From contig NZ_JAJAVC010000011.1 of the NCBI RefSeq assembly GCF_020532725.1, forward strand, positions 1 to 64,000: DNA of 64,000 nucleotides. Reading direction: 5' to 3'. The notes below the pieces were generated by a model that saw only the letters and a list, made by a program, of their open reading frames with translations, was not told the DNA's origin and searched no databases. The position numbers and the translations under genes were made by a program. Source of the DNA: Methylobacillus arboreus. Its GTDB lineage: Bacteria; Pseudomonadota; Gammaproteobacteria; Burkholderiales; Methylophilaceae. Positions 52,205 through 61,732 of this stretch are shown here, piece by piece. The stretch's first letter is position 1. Each line of letters opens with the position of its first letter.

Positions 52205-53014
52205 TTAACGGTGCAGCAGGACTTCAAGCACGAACTTGCTGCCCGCGTAAGCCAGCAGCAACAGCACAAAACCGCTCAATGTCCAGCGCACTGCAGTGCG
52301 GCCGCGCCAGCCATAGCGGTAGCGCCCAAACAGCAGCCCGCCGAAGATCAGCCACGAAAGTATGGTGAACACATTTTTGTGTGTGAACTGCATGGGCTGG
52401 TTGAACAACAGCTCGGAAAACATCATGCCGCTGATCAGTGTGAGTGTCAGCAGGGCAAACCCCAGCGTAATGATGCGGAACAGCAGGGTCTCCATGGTCA
52501 TGAGCGGCGGAAAGTCCGGCAGCTTGAGCCAGCTGGACTTCTGGTGCAGCTTGCGTTCTGCGGCTGTCATGAGTAATGCGTGCAGCGCAGCAAAGGTAAG
52601 CAGGCTGTAGGCCAGCATTGCAATCACCATATGCGCGACAAACAGGGGCTGCTCGGCATAAGGAATGACATGCGCCTCTGGTTGCCAGGCTTGCAGCAGC
52701 ACAAAGAATGCCGCGGGAGGTAGCACAAAGGCTTGCAGGCTGTGCAAATGGTGCCTGAGGTTGGTGATCCAGTAAATCAGCACCGTGAGCCATAAAATGG
52801 CTGAAAGCGCATTGGGGAAGCTGAGATTGAGCCCCTGGGAAAACAGCGTGCAATAGAGCGACAGGCCATGCAGGATTAGCCCGACAGCGATGAGGCCGGA
52901 TTGCCAGTATGCACTTGGCTGTGTGGTTGAGCCGTGCGTCTTGGTGCTGCGCCAGTAATTGGTGGCGACCAACAAGTAAATCAATGCGGTAATAAAAGGC
53001 AGAAACGCAATCAT
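52205..53014 (-). CDS. ypjD: CcsA-type cytochrome c assembly protein (YpjD)
   Basis: 269 residues with about eight transmembrane helices. Segments such as GLIAVGLILHGLSLYCTLFS, VAHMVIAMLAYSLLTFAALH, MTMETLLFRIITLGFALLTL and HKNVFTILSWLIFGGLLFGR match the YpjD/CcsA family, with the conserved His residues in HMVIAM and HKNVFT. The WWD haem-binding motif is not complete. It lies back to back with ffh, as in many proteobacteria. The exact role in cytochrome maturation is unproven for this branch. Confidence 0.88.
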   Translation of the reverse strand: MIAFLPFITALIYLLVATNYWRSTKTHGSTTQPSAYWQSGLIAVGLILHGLSLYCTLFSQGLNLSFPNALSAILWLTVLIYWITNLRHHLHSLQAFVLPPAAFFVLLQAWQPEAHVIPYAEQPLFVAHMVIAMLAYSLLTFAALHALLMTAAERKLHQKSSWLKLPDFPPLMTMETLLFRIITLGFALLTLTLISGMMFSELLFNQPMQFTHKNVFTILSWLIFGGLLFGRYRYGWRGRTAVRWTLSGFVLLLLAYAGSKFVLEVLLHR

Positions 53015-53114
53015 ACGGGATGACTTGGGTTAGAATTCATATATTCACAACACTATAACATGCAGCCGCCTGACTCATGCGTTATATCCATGGCGGCTTA
53101 ATCGGCTATTCATC

Positions 53115-54467
53115 ATGTTTGAAAACCTCAGTAGTAGATTACAACAAGTCGTCAAAACCCTGCGCGGCCACGCGCGCCTCACGGAAGAAAACATCGCTGA
53201 CGCCATGCGCGAAGTGCGGATGGCGCTTCTTGAGGCGGATGTGGCCTTGCCTGTGGTCAAGGAGTTCATCAACCAGGTCAAGGAGCGTGCCCAGGGCCGC
53301 GAGGTGCTGCAAAGCCTGACCCCGGGCCAGGCCGTGATCCAGGTAGTGCATGAAGAACTCACGCGCCTCATGGGCGAGCAGAACACCGGCCTCAACCTTG
53401 CCACCAATCCCCCGGCGGTCGTGTTGATGGCGGGTTTGCAGGGTTCGGGTAAAACCACGACTTCTGCCAAGCTTGCACGTTTGCTTAAGGCTGAAAAGAA
53501 AAAAATCCTGCTTGCCAGTGCCGACGTCTACCGTCCTGCCGCGATCGAGCAGTTGAAAACCCTGGCCAAGAGCCTGGACGTGGACTGTTTTGACTCCAAT
53601 GCCACGCAAAAGCCGGTCGATATTGCCGCGCAGGCGCTCGATTTCGCCAAGCGCCACTTCTATGACGTATTGATCTTCGATACCGCAGGCCGGCTGGGCA
53701 TTGATGAAGCCATGATGGCGGAAATCCAGCAGTTGCACGGCTTGCTCAACCCGATAGAAACCCTGTTCGTTGTCGATGCCATGCAGGGCCAGGACGCTGT
53801 CAACACCGCGCGCGCCTTTGGCGAAACCCTGCCGCTTACCGGCGTTGTACTGACCAAGCTGGACGGCGATGCACGTGGCGGTGCAGCGTTGTCAGTGCGT
53901 CATGTCACCGGCAAGCCGATCAAGTTCATCGGCGTCAGTGAAAAGGTCGATGGCATCGAATTGTTCCACCCGGAACGCATGGCATCGCGAGTGCTGGGCA
54001 TGGGAGATGTGCTCTCACTGATCGAGCAGGCGCAAAAGAACGTTGACCTGGATGAAGCCAAGAAACTGGCAGACAAGGTCAAATCTGGTAAAAACTTCGA
54101 CCTTGACGACTTCAAGGCGCAGATGCTGCAAATGCGCAAAATGGGCGGCATGGGGGCACTCATGGATAAAATGCCGGCCCAGCTTGCCGGTATGGCCGGC
54201 CAGGTGAATAACGAAGCGGGCGACAAGGCCCTGCGTCGCATAGAAGGCATCATCAACGCCATGACACCGCTGGAGCGCCGCAAGCCGGAAATCATCAAGG
54301 CTACCCGCAAGCGCCGCATCGCTGCCGGCTCGGGCGTGCAGGTGCAGGAAGTCAACCGCTTGCTCAACCAGTTCGAGGAAGTGCAGAAAATGATGAAAAT
54401 GTTTTCCAAGGGCGGCATGAGCAAGATGATGCGCGCCATGCAGGGGCGTTTTCCTGGCATGCGGTGA
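53115..54467 (+). CDS. ffh: Signal recognition particle protein Ffh
   Basis: 450 residues. The N domain (MFENLSSRLQQVVKTLRGHA) is followed by the GTPase G domain with MAGLQGSGKTTTSAKLARLL, FDTAGRLGIDEAMMAEIQQL and VVLTKLDGDARGGAALSVRH, and the Met-rich M domain (AQMLQMRKMGGMGALMDKMP, RLLNQFEEVQKMMKMFSKGG). It binds 4.5S RNA and signal sequences and docks with FtsY. The gene is monocistronic here, followed by tRNA-Lys. Confidence 0.97.
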   Translation: MFENLSSRLQQVVKTLRGHARLTEENIADAMREVRMALLEADVALPVVKEFINQVKERAQGREVLQSLTPGQAVIQVVHEELTRLMGEQNTGLNLATNPPAVVLMAGLQGSGKTTTSAKLARLLKAEKKKILLASADVYRPAAIEQLKTLAKSLDVDCFDSNATQKPVDIAAQALDFAKRHFYDVLIFDTAGRLGIDEAMMAEIQQLHGLLNPIETLFVVDAMQGQDAVNTARAFGETLPLTGVVLTKLDGDARGGAALSVRHVTGKPIKFIGVSEKVDGIELFHPERMASRVLGMGDVLSLIEQAQKNVDLDEAKKLADKVKSGKNFDLDDFKAQMLQMRKMGGMGALMDKMPAQLAGMAGQVNNEAGDKALRRIEGIINAMTPLERRKPEIIKATRKRRIAAGSGVQVQEVNRLLNQFEEVQKMMKMFSKGGMSKMMRAMQGRFPGMR

Positions 54468-54614
54468 GGTTTGAAACTTAATCAATTCATGCAGTTGATC
54501 AATGGATGTTTACGGGCAGAGTCATTGCCGAGTAAAGAAATTAACAGTCTGCAATTGACGCCAGGCGCAGTTTTCTTCATAATTGCGCGCTTTCCGAGAT
54601 GAGCATTCATCTCC

Positions 54615-54690
54615 GGGCTGTTAGCTCAGTTGGTAGAGCAGCGGACTTTTAATCCGTTTGTCGCAGGTTCGAGCCCCGCACAGCCCACCA
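54615..54690 (+). tRNA. trnK: tRNA-Lys (anticodon UUU)
   Basis: The acceptor stem GGGCTGT pairs with ACAGCCC; the discriminator A and encoded CCA end at 54690. The D arm is GCTCAGTTGGTAGAGC. The anticodon stem-loop is CGGACTTTTAATCCG with TTT in a CTTTTAA loop. The T arm contains GGTTCGAGCCCC. Length with CCA is 76 nt. A terminator follows at 54698. Confidence 0.97.
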
Positions 54691-54697
54691 AATACCC

Positions 54698-54733
54698 ACG
54701 CGGTTCCTAGAGCAATTTAGGTGCCGCGTTTTT
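54698..54733 (+). terminator. Terminator after tRNA-Lys
   Basis: ACGCGG pairs with CCGCGT across an inner CCTA/TAGG stem, followed by TTTTT. Confidence 0.8.
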
Positions 54734-55010
54734 ATTTGTTGGGGTGATTTTGGGTAACTTGCCTGAGTACCTTATATTTGCCCGATCTCAAAGACTTATC
54801 GTATATCGCCATACCTATCATTTTCTGCCCATTTAGAATAAAGATTACTGGACTCATAAATTTTTATGATATGCGGTGAAACTTTTGCCTGACTTCATAT
54901 CTAACTCATCATTGTGGGCATGAATCCATCCATGCTAGTATGAAAAAGCGAGTTGGGCATAGATTTTTTATAGCAAAGATTTATTGAAACTTATTTAATT
55001 TCATCTGGTT
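54734..55010 (+). other. Intergenic region between tRNA-Lys and the second RND cluster
   Basis: About 280 bp, AT-rich compared with the flanking operons, with no ORF or RNA gene I can support. A TTTAAT near 54994 may be a -10 box for the small gene at 55011. No repeat of the tRNA 3' end was seen here. Confidence 0.5.
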
Positions 55011-55346
55011 ATGGCATCTAATTCAAGATTGGTCACTTTGCAGGCTAAGCTGTTGTTTCTGACAGTTTTGCTTGCCGTACTTGGATTTGCATTCTCATCG
55101 CAGTTCTCTGATAGTCCTTCATACTATGACGGTTCGGACCCTATCCGCATCGCGAAGGTAGAGAGTTCTTCTGGCGGCGCAGAGCCGCCCTGGCAAGCCG
55201 ATATTCCTTTAGACGCGCTGTTGTTCAGCGCGTTATTCATGCTGTTTATGCCGGTGCCGGCAATATTGGCGCCTGTCCGCAATGAGGTCAGGTCCCGCCC
55301 TACCTTCTTTTCTCACGTCCGTCCGCGTTCTCCACCTTCGCTTTAA
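55011..55346 (+). CDS. Small membrane or secreted protein upstream of the drug-type RND operon
   Basis: 111 residues with an N-terminal hydrophobic helix (LLFLTVLLAVLGFAFSSQF), a polar middle (YYDGSDPIRIAKVESSSGGA) and a second helix (LDALLFSALFMLFMPVPAIL) before a basic tail (RPTFFSHVRPRSPPSL). I do not recognise it. The layout (N-terminal helix, acidic middle with DP, late hydrophobic segment, Arg/Pro tail) weakly resembles the 94-residue protein heading the other RND operon. It has no clear ribosome site, and the ATG is about 12 bp after a possible -10 box. It may be a pump-associated small protein or not translated. Confidence 0.5.
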   Translation: MASNSRLVTLQAKLLFLTVLLAVLGFAFSSQFSDSPSYYDGSDPIRIAKVESSSGGAEPPWQADIPLDALLFSALFMLFMPVPAILAPVRNEVRSRPTFFSHVRPRSPPSL

Positions 55347-55700
55347 TCCATATCGCTTTAAGCACGCTGCTTTTCAACAGTATTCAAGCGGTTTCCGCTT
55401 GGTTACTTGTGGTTGCGATATTGGATATCCGCTTTCTCTAGTTCCTCGTTATTCATAACATCGGTTGGCTATTTACCTTTAGCCAATGGTGGGTCGTGCG
55501 CTCTTGAATTCGACGCGGCAACCTGGCTAGAGATCGCATTTCCAAAAATACTCGCAACGATTGGCAGAAGCTCAAGGCGAAGTCGCCTTTCCTGTCGTCC
55601 CTAATGGTCTCGCTCTCCAGTCCTTGAGGCTGGCTTCCGGATTCATGCTGGATGCCTGGAAAGTAAAAAGATTTTCCTTTACTTGAGAAGTATTAATCCC
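55347..55700 (+). other. Gap before the RND adaptor gene
   Basis: 354 bp without a convincing gene; short frames only. No strong promoter, hairpin or repeat stands out. It could be a decayed gene or a long leader of the RND operon. Confidence 0.4.
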
Positions 55701-56786
55701 ATGGCCAATAAATTTTCTGTCGTCGTCAGTGTTTTAGTAGTGCTGTTAAGTGGTTGCCACCAGCAGGAAGAGTCCAAGCATGAAGAGGCTCTCAAGCTTG
55801 AAGTGACCAGTCCCCTGCGCAGGGATACTTCCATTACCAGGGAGTACGTTTCCCAGATACATGCCATCCGGCATATCGAGATAAGGGCCCTTGAGCGGGG
55901 CTATTTGCAAAATATCTATGTGGACGAAGGGCAGAAAGTCTCCGAGGGGCAGCCCATGTTCAAGATCATGCCGAATATCTACCAGGCAGAGTTGCTGAAA
56001 TCGAAAGCCGAGGCCGACATGGTGCTAATCGAGTATCAGAATACCAAGGCGTTGACGGAGAAGAATATCGTCTCCCCGAATGAGTTGGCAGTGGCAAAAG
56101 CGAAGCTGGACAAGGCCAATGCCGAGGTGAACCTTGCGGAAACGCATTTGAGCTTCACTAATATCAAGGCGCCGTTTCCCGGGATCATGGACCACCTTAA
56201 TGTGAGGAACGGCAGCCTGGTCGACGAGGGAGACCTGCTGACGACATTGTCGGATGTCAGCAAGATGTGGGTGTATTTCAATGTGCCGGAAGCCGAATAC
56301 CTGGACTATGTTGAAAGCAAGAGCGGCCAGTCTCCGGTCAAGGTCAGGCTGAAAATGGCCAACGGCAAGGTGTTTGACCAGGACGGCTATGTCGAGACGG
56401 TTGAGGCGGATTTTGACAACAAGACCGGCAATATCGAGTTCCGGGCCACCTTTCCCAATCCTAACAAGCTCCTCAGGCATGGCCAGACCGGCAATATCCT
56501 GATGGAGATTCCCTATCCCAATGCCATGCTCATCCCGCAAAAGGCGACGTTCGAGATTCTCGACAAGGTCTATGTGTACGTCGTGAACAAGGATAACAAG
56601 CTCGAGCAGCGGCTAGTGCATATCGATGCCGAGCTTCCGCATTTGTATATCGTCAAGGATGGTTTGCAGGACGGTGAAAAGATACTCCTCGAGGGCTTGC
56701 GGCGGGTCAGCAACGGCCAGCAGATAGAGGTGAGCTACCAGTCGCCTGAAAAAATCGTTTCAGACTTGAATCTTCACGCTGAATAG
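55701..56786 (+). CDS. RND efflux periplasmic adaptor (AcrA/MexA type lipoprotein)
   Basis: 361 residues from the ATG at 55701 (MANKFSVVVSVLVVLLSGCH), with the lipobox LSGC. A TTG at 55683 is a less likely start. The architecture is that of AcrA: EIRALERGYLQNIYVDEGQK and FKIMPNIYQAELLKSKAEAD (lipoyl and hairpin), then NLAETHLSFTNIKAPFPGIM, RNGSLVDEGDLLTTLSDVSK and GQTGNILMEIPYPNAMLIPQ. The hairpin is short. It joins the permease encoded 17 bp downstream to the outer channel. Confidence 0.92.
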   Translation: MANKFSVVVSVLVVLLSGCHQQEESKHEEALKLEVTSPLRRDTSITREYVSQIHAIRHIEIRALERGYLQNIYVDEGQKVSEGQPMFKIMPNIYQAELLKSKAEADMVLIEYQNTKALTEKNIVSPNELAVAKAKLDKANAEVNLAETHLSFTNIKAPFPGIMDHLNVRNGSLVDEGDLLTTLSDVSKMWVYFNVPEAEYLDYVESKSGQSPVKVRLKMANGKVFDQDGYVETVEADFDNKTGNIEFRATFPNPNKLLRHGQTGNILMEIPYPNAMLIPQKATFEILDKVYVYVVNKDNKLEQRLVHIDAELPHLYIVKDGLQDGEKILLEGLRRVSNGQQIEVSYQSPEKIVSDLNLHAE

Positions 56787-56803
56787 CCGGGACAGGTAAC
56801 CAT

Positions 56804-59800
56804 ATGCTGAATATCTTTATCAAAAGGCCGGTGATGGCGATCGTGCTGTCGCTGCTTATCGTGTTTCTCGGGTTCTTGTCCATCAAGACCCTGCCAACTT
56901 CGCAGTTTCCCGATATCGCGCCGCCGCGCGTGATTGTCTCCCTGGCCTATCCCGGCGCCAGCGCAGATGTGCTGGTGCAGTCGTCGCTGATCACGATTGA
57001 GCGGGCGATCAACGGCGTGCCGGGCATGAAGTACATCATGTCCGATGCGACCAGCGCCGGCGAGGCTACCATCCAGGTGATCTTCGAGCTGGGTACCGAC
57101 CCGAACCAGGCCATGATCAACGTCAAGACGCGCCTGGACCAGGTCATGAGCCGCCTGCCGGAACTGGTGCAGATGGAAGGGGTGGTGGTCGAGCGCGTGC
57201 AGCCCAGCATGCTCATGTACATCAACTTGTACAGCAAGGATAAGAACGCCGACGAGAAGTTTCTGTTCAACTATGCCAATGTCAACGTGATCCCCGAGAT
57301 CCAGCGCGTCAACGGTATTGCGCAGGCCAAGATTCTGGGCAGTCGGCAATATGCCATGCGCATCTGGCTCAACCCGGACCGCATGCGCGCCTACAAGGTC
57401 TCGACCGACGAGGTGATGGAGGCGATCAACAACCAGAGCATCATCGGCCGTCCCGGTCGCCTAGGGCAAAGCTCGGGCATCTCGGCGCAATCCAAGGAAT
57501 ACGTGCTGATCTACCAGGGCAGGTACAACAAGCCGGAGCAGTACGAAGACATCATCATCCGCGCGGATGCCGAAGGCGAGGTGCTCAAGCTCAAGGATAT
57601 CGCCAAGGTCGAGCTGAGCAGCGAGTTTTACGACATCTACTCGAACAAGGACGGCTATCCCTCCGCGGCGATCGTGCTCAAGCAGAACTACGGCAGCAAT
57701 GCCAGCGACGTGATCGAGAAGGTCAAGGAGCGCATGGAGGAGTTGAAGGGCTCGTTTCCCGGAGGCATGGAATATGAAATCAACTACGATGTTTCCAGGT
57801 TCCTCGACGCGTCGATTGAGAAGGTGATCCATACCTTGATCGAGGCTTTCGTGCTGGTGGCGCTGGTGGTATTCATCTTTCTCGGCGACTGGCGCTCGAC
57901 GCTGATCCCGATCCTGGCGGTGCCGGTGTCGCTGATCGGCACGTTCGCCTGCATGCAGATGTTCGGCATCTCCATCAACCTCATCACGCTGTTTGCCCTG
58001 GTGCTGGCGATCGGGATCGTGGTGGATAACGCCATCGTGGTGGTGGAAGCCGTGCATGCCAAGATGGAGGCGGAGCACTTGACGCCATACCGCGCCACGC
58101 AAAAGGTGCTCGGCGAGATCGGCGGCGCCATCGTCGCGATCACGCTGGTGATGACGGCGGTGTTCATCCCCGTTGCGTTCATGACCGGGCCGGTCGGCGT
58201 GTTCTACCGGCAGTTTTCCATCACCATGGCTTCGTCGATCGTCATTTCAGGCATCGTGGCATTGTCGCTGACGCCCGTGCTGTGCGCGATGTTGCTGAAG
58301 AACAACCATGGCGAGCCGAAAAGAAGAACCCCGGTCAGCATGGCGCTTAATGCGTTCAACCGCCTGTTCGAGAAGGTCACCGGGCGCTACACCGATTTGC
58401 TCAATGTGGTGGTGACCAGGAGGGTGATCACGCTGCTCCTGTTGGGCGCTTTTGCATTCGGCACCTTTGTCGTCAATAAATCCCTGCCTGCGGGCTTCAT
58501 TCCCGGGGAGGATCAGGGCATGGTGTATGCGATCATCCAGACGCCGCCCGGCTCCACGTTGGAAATGACGAACAAGGTGGCGCGCGAGTTGCAGGGCATT
58601 GCATCCAAGATCGAGGGCATCCAGTCCGTATCTTCCCTTGCGGGCTACGAGGTGCTGACCGAGGGGCGCGGATCCAATGCGGGTACTTGTATCATCAACC
58701 TCAAGGATTGGTCGCAACGCAAGCGCTCGGTGCATGAAATCATCGAGGAGCTGGAGGAGAAAACCCGGGAGTTCGGCGCCGTCATCGAGTTCTTCGAGCC
58801 GCCGGCCGTGCCGGGATACGGCGCTGCGTCCGGCCTGGCATTGCGCTTGCTGGACAAGACTGACAATACCGATTACCACGAGTTCGACAAGATCAACCAG
58901 GACTTCATGGCCGCCCTAGGCAAGCGCAAGGAGCTGACCGGACTGTTTACTTTCTATGCCGCCAATTATCCGCAATACGAATTGCAGATAGACAACAAGC
59001 TGGCAATGCAGAAGAAGGTATCCATCGCCAAGGCCATGGACAACCTGGACATCCTGATCGGAAGTACCTACGAGCAGGGCTTCATCCGTTTCAACAACTT
59101 TTTCAAGGTCTATACCCAGGCCGATCCCGAGTTCCGCAGGTATCCCAGCGATATCCTGAGTTACTACGTGAAAAACGAGGAGGGTGAAATGGTGCCTTAC
59201 TCGGCTTTCATGAAGATGAAGAAGATGCAGGGGCCGAACGAGATCACCCGCTACAACCTCTACAACTCCGCAGCGATCAGGGCGATGCCGGCCGAGGGAT
59301 ATACCACCGACGATGCCATCAAGGTGGTGCAGGAAGTTGCGCGTGCCACATTGCCCCGCGGCTACGACGTTGGCTGGGAAGGCCTGTCGTTCGATGAGGC
59401 CAGCCGGGGCAATGAGGCCGTGGTGATTTTCATCGTGGTGCTGGCGTTCGTGTACATGGTGCTGGCGGCGCAGTATGAGAGTTTCATCCTGCCTTTCGTT
59501 GTCGTGCTGTCGCTGCCTGCGGGTGTATTCGGTTCTTTCTTCCTGCTGAAAATGCTGGGGCTGGCTAACGATATTTATGCCCAGGTCGGGCTGGTCATGC
59601 TGGTCGGCCTGCTCGGCAAGAATGCAGTGTTGATCGTCGAGTACGCCGTGCAGAAGCACGAACAGGGCATGTCGATCAAGGATGCTGCCATCGAGAGCGC
59701 CAAGGTGCGTTTCCGTCCTATCCTCATGACCTCGTTCGCCTTTATTGCCGGCCTGATTCCCCTGGTGCTTGCAACAGGCGCGGGCGCGGTCGGCAACAGA

Positions 59801-59983
59801 ACCATCGGTACATCGGCGTTGGGCGGCATGCTGTTCGGCACCATTTTTGGCGTCATCCTGATCCCAGGCCTGTATTACATCTTTGCCAAGATGTCCGAGG
59901 GCAAGGCGCTGATCAGGAACGAGCAGTTCGAGCCTTTAACTGAAATCTATCACTACAGTAAGAATGATGATGATCAAGAATAA
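56804..59983 (+). CDS. RND efflux permease, HAE1 (drug) type
   Basis: 1059 residues, two homologous halves with large periplasmic loops. It begins MLNIFIKRPVMAIVLSLLIV; FPDIAPPRVIVSLAYPGASA and LVMTAVFIPVAFMTGPVGVF are typical of AcrB relatives. In helix 4 the segment is LVLAIGIVVDNAIVVVEAVH, so the second of the two AcrB Asp residues (407/408) is Asn here. The Lys of helix 10 is kept in VGLLGKNAVLIVEYAV. The VEAVHAKME style recalls permeases common in Bacteroidetes, which hints at transfer. Substrate range is unknown. Confidence 0.93.
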   Translation: MLNIFIKRPVMAIVLSLLIVFLGFLSIKTLPTSQFPDIAPPRVIVSLAYPGASADVLVQSSLITIERAINGVPGMKYIMSDATSAGEATIQVIFELGTDPNQAMINVKTRLDQVMSRLPELVQMEGVVVERVQPSMLMYINLYSKDKNADEKFLFNYANVNVIPEIQRVNGIAQAKILGSRQYAMRIWLNPDRMRAYKVSTDEVMEAINNQSIIGRPGRLGQSSGISAQSKEYVLIYQGRYNKPEQYEDIIIRADAEGEVLKLKDIAKVELSSEFYDIYSNKDGYPSAAIVLKQNYGSNASDVIEKVKERMEELKGSFPGGMEYEINYDVSRFLDASIEKVIHTLIEAFVLVALVVFIFLGDWRSTLIPILAVPVSLIGTFACMQMFGISINLITLFALVLAIGIVVDNAIVVVEAVHAKMEAEHLTPYRATQKVLGEIGGAIVAITLVMTAVFIPVAFMTGPVGVFYRQFSITMASSIVISGIVALSLTPVLCAMLLKNNHGEPKRRTPVSMALNAFNRLFEKVTGRYTDLLNVVVTRRVITLLLLGAFAFGTFVVNKSLPAGFIPGEDQGMVYAIIQTPPGSTLEMTNKVARELQGIASKIEGIQSVSSLAGYEVLTEGRGSNAGTCIINLKDWSQRKRSVHEIIEELEEKTREFGAVIEFFEPPAVPGYGAASGLALRLLDKTDNTDYHEFDKINQDFMAALGKRKELTGLFTFYAANYPQYELQIDNKLAMQKKVSIAKAMDNLDILIGSTYEQGFIRFNNFFKVYTQADPEFRRYPSDILSYYVKNEEGEMVPYSAFMKMKKMQGPNEITRYNLYNSAAIRAMPAEGYTTDDAIKVVQEVARATLPRGYDVGWEGLSFDEASRGNEAVVIFIVVLAFVYMVLAAQYESFILPFVVVLSLPAGVFGSFFLLKMLGLANDIYAQVGLVMLVGLLGKNAVLIVEYAVQKHEQGMSIKDAAIESAKVRFRPILMTSFAFIAGLIPLVLATGAGAVGNRTIGTSALGGMLFGTIFGVILIPGLYYIFAKMSEGKALIRNEQFEPLTEIYHYSKNDDDQE

Positions 59984-61406
59984 ATCAATGCAGATGGTGG
60001 CCGTTGCGTGCATGGCGATGACGGTGCAGGCGTGCTCGATCCCGACAGTGGCCACCAGGAAACCCGAGGTCAGCCTTCCTGAAAACTATGCCAACGCGGT
60101 GCACAAGCAATCGAGTGTTGCGAGCGTCAACTGGAAGGAATTCTTCGACGATCCTTACTTGCCGGGATTGATCGATACCGCGATCGCCAACAACCAGGAG
60201 GTCAATATGCTCATGCAGCGCATCAGCATGGCCGAGAACGAAATCCTGGCGAGGAAGGGGGAATACCTGCCCTTCGTTGGCGTGGGCGGTGCCGCCGATG
60301 TGGAGAAGGTCGGCCGCTACACGCGCAACGGCGCGGTCGAGGAAAGCCTGGAAATCAAGGAGGGGAAATCGTTTCCCAAATATCTCGGCAATTACCAGTT
60401 CGGCCTCTATTCCTCCTGGGAGCTGGATGTCTGGAAGAAGTTGAGGAATGCGACCAAGGTAGCCACCATGGAATATATGGCCTCGGTAGAAGGCAGGAAT
60501 TTCCTCGTGACCAACCTGGTGGCGGAGGTCGCCAATGCTTACTATGAGCTTGTCGCGCTGGACAATGAGCTGGAGACGCTGGATAGCAATATCCAGATAC
60601 AGCAGCATGCATTCGAGGTGGTGAAAGAACTGCAGCAATATGCCAGGGCGACCTCGCTTGCCGTCAGCCGCTTCGAGGCCGAGGTCAACAAGAACCAGAG
60701 CCAGCGCTATGTCCTCAAGCAGCAGATTGTCGAAACCGAGAACCGCATCAACTTGCTCCTGGGCCGCACGCCGCAACCGATTCAAAGGGCATCTGGCGGT
60801 TTCATGGACATAAGGCCGAAAATAATAGAGGCCGGCATTCCTTCCGAACTCCTGGAAAACCGTCCCGACATCAGGAAGGCCCAGCTTGAACTTGCCGCTG
60901 CCGACTTGAATATCGAAGTGGCAAAGGCCAGTTTCTATCCCTCGTTTTCCATCAAGGCCGGTGTGGGGTTCCAGGCATTCAACCCGCGTTATTTGCTGAG
61001 GACGCCCGAATCTCTGGCGCTTTCATTGGGCGGGGATTTTATGGCGCCCTTGATTAACCGCAACGCCATTATTGCGGACTATAAGAATGCCAATGCCGCG
61101 CAGGTCGAGGCCGCCTATGAGTATGAAAAAACCATCATTGGCGCCTACGGCGAAGTGGCGAACCAGCTATCCGGCATCGACAACCTTGAGAAGAACTACC
61201 AGCTTAAAAGCAACCAGGTTGAGGCGCTGAACCATTCCATCGACGTTTCCAATCAACTGTTCAAATCCGCCCGCGCGGACTACATGGAAGTGTTGCTGAC
61301 GCAACGGGATGCGCTTGAGGCAAAAATGGATTTGATAGAAACGAAGCAGAAGCAGGTTGCTGCTGTGGTCAATCTGTACAAGGCCCTTGGAGGCGGGTGG
61401 AGATAA
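59964..61406 (+). CDS. TolC/NodT-family outer-membrane efflux lipoprotein
   Basis: 480 residues; the ATG at 59964 overlaps the permease gene by 20 bp. The signal SMQMVAVACMAMTVQACSIP has a lipobox-like VQAC, as in OprM/NodT proteins. Two efflux repeats follow: LIDTAIANNQEVNMLMQRIS, YSSWELDVWKKLRNATKVAT, ELLENRPDIRKAQLELAAAD and KSARADYMEVLLTQRDALEA. It provides the exit duct for the adaptor and permease of the same operon. Confidence 0.92.
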   Translation: MMMIKNKSMQMVAVACMAMTVQACSIPTVATRKPEVSLPENYANAVHKQSSVASVNWKEFFDDPYLPGLIDTAIANNQEVNMLMQRISMAENEILARKGEYLPFVGVGGAADVEKVGRYTRNGAVEESLEIKEGKSFPKYLGNYQFGLYSSWELDVWKKLRNATKVATMEYMASVEGRNFLVTNLVAEVANAYYELVALDNELETLDSNIQIQQHAFEVVKELQQYARATSLAVSRFEAEVNKNQSQRYVLKQQIVETENRINLLLGRTPQPIQRASGGFMDIRPKIIEAGIPSELLENRPDIRKAQLELAAADLNIEVAKASFYPSFSIKAGVGFQAFNPRYLLRTPESLALSLGGDFMAPLINRNAIIADYKNANAAQVEAAYEYEKTIIGAYGEVANQLSGIDNLEKNYQLKSNQVEALNHSIDVSNQLFKSARADYMEVLLTQRDALEAKMDLIETKQKQVAAVVNLYKALGGGWR

Positions 61407-61461
61407 GCGGTTTTTGTTCGTGAATTTTGTTATTTAACAATATCAATTTTTGGAGATCATC

Positions 61462-61671
61462 ATGAAAAAGGCAGTTTTCGTTATGGCAGTCGCATTAGCT
61501 TCGGGCTGGGTGTCGTTCGCGCAGGCGGAAGACAACCATCCCCATTTCAGCCGCCATTTCAATTTCAGCCATGTCGATGCCGCGGCGCTGGACACGCAGC
61601 ATCCCGATGGCAAGAAACTGGTTTATGTGGCATTGCCCAAGAATCTCAAGGTAAAGCACTTTATCGGTTAA
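61462..61671 (+). CDS. Small periplasmic protein, unknown function, end of the RND operon
   Basis: 69 residues from the ATG at 61462, with GGAG 6 nt upstream. A clear signal peptide (MKKAVFVMAVALASGWVSFA, cleavage near AQA) leaves a mature peptide of about 45 residues, rich in His at its start (EDNHPHFSRHFNFSHVDAAA) and ending KKLVYVALPKNLKVKHFIG. Five His residues within about 18 positions could bind metal. I do not recognise the family. It lies 55 bp after the channel gene and before a strong terminator, so it probably belongs to the operon. Confidence 0.7.
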   Translation: MKKAVFVMAVALASGWVSFAQAEDNHPHFSRHFNFSHVDAAALDTQHPDGKKLVYVALPKNLKVKHFIG

Positions 61672-61699
61672 CGGCTGGGAGCAATTGACACACAATCCT

Positions 61700-61732
61700 C
61701 ACCCCTGGATGTTTCGGCATCAGGGGTGTTTT
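61700..61732 (+). terminator. Rho-independent terminator of the drug-type RND operon
   Basis: CACCCCTGGATG and CATCAGGGGTG pair with one bulge around TTTCGG, followed by TTTT. Confidence 0.88.
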
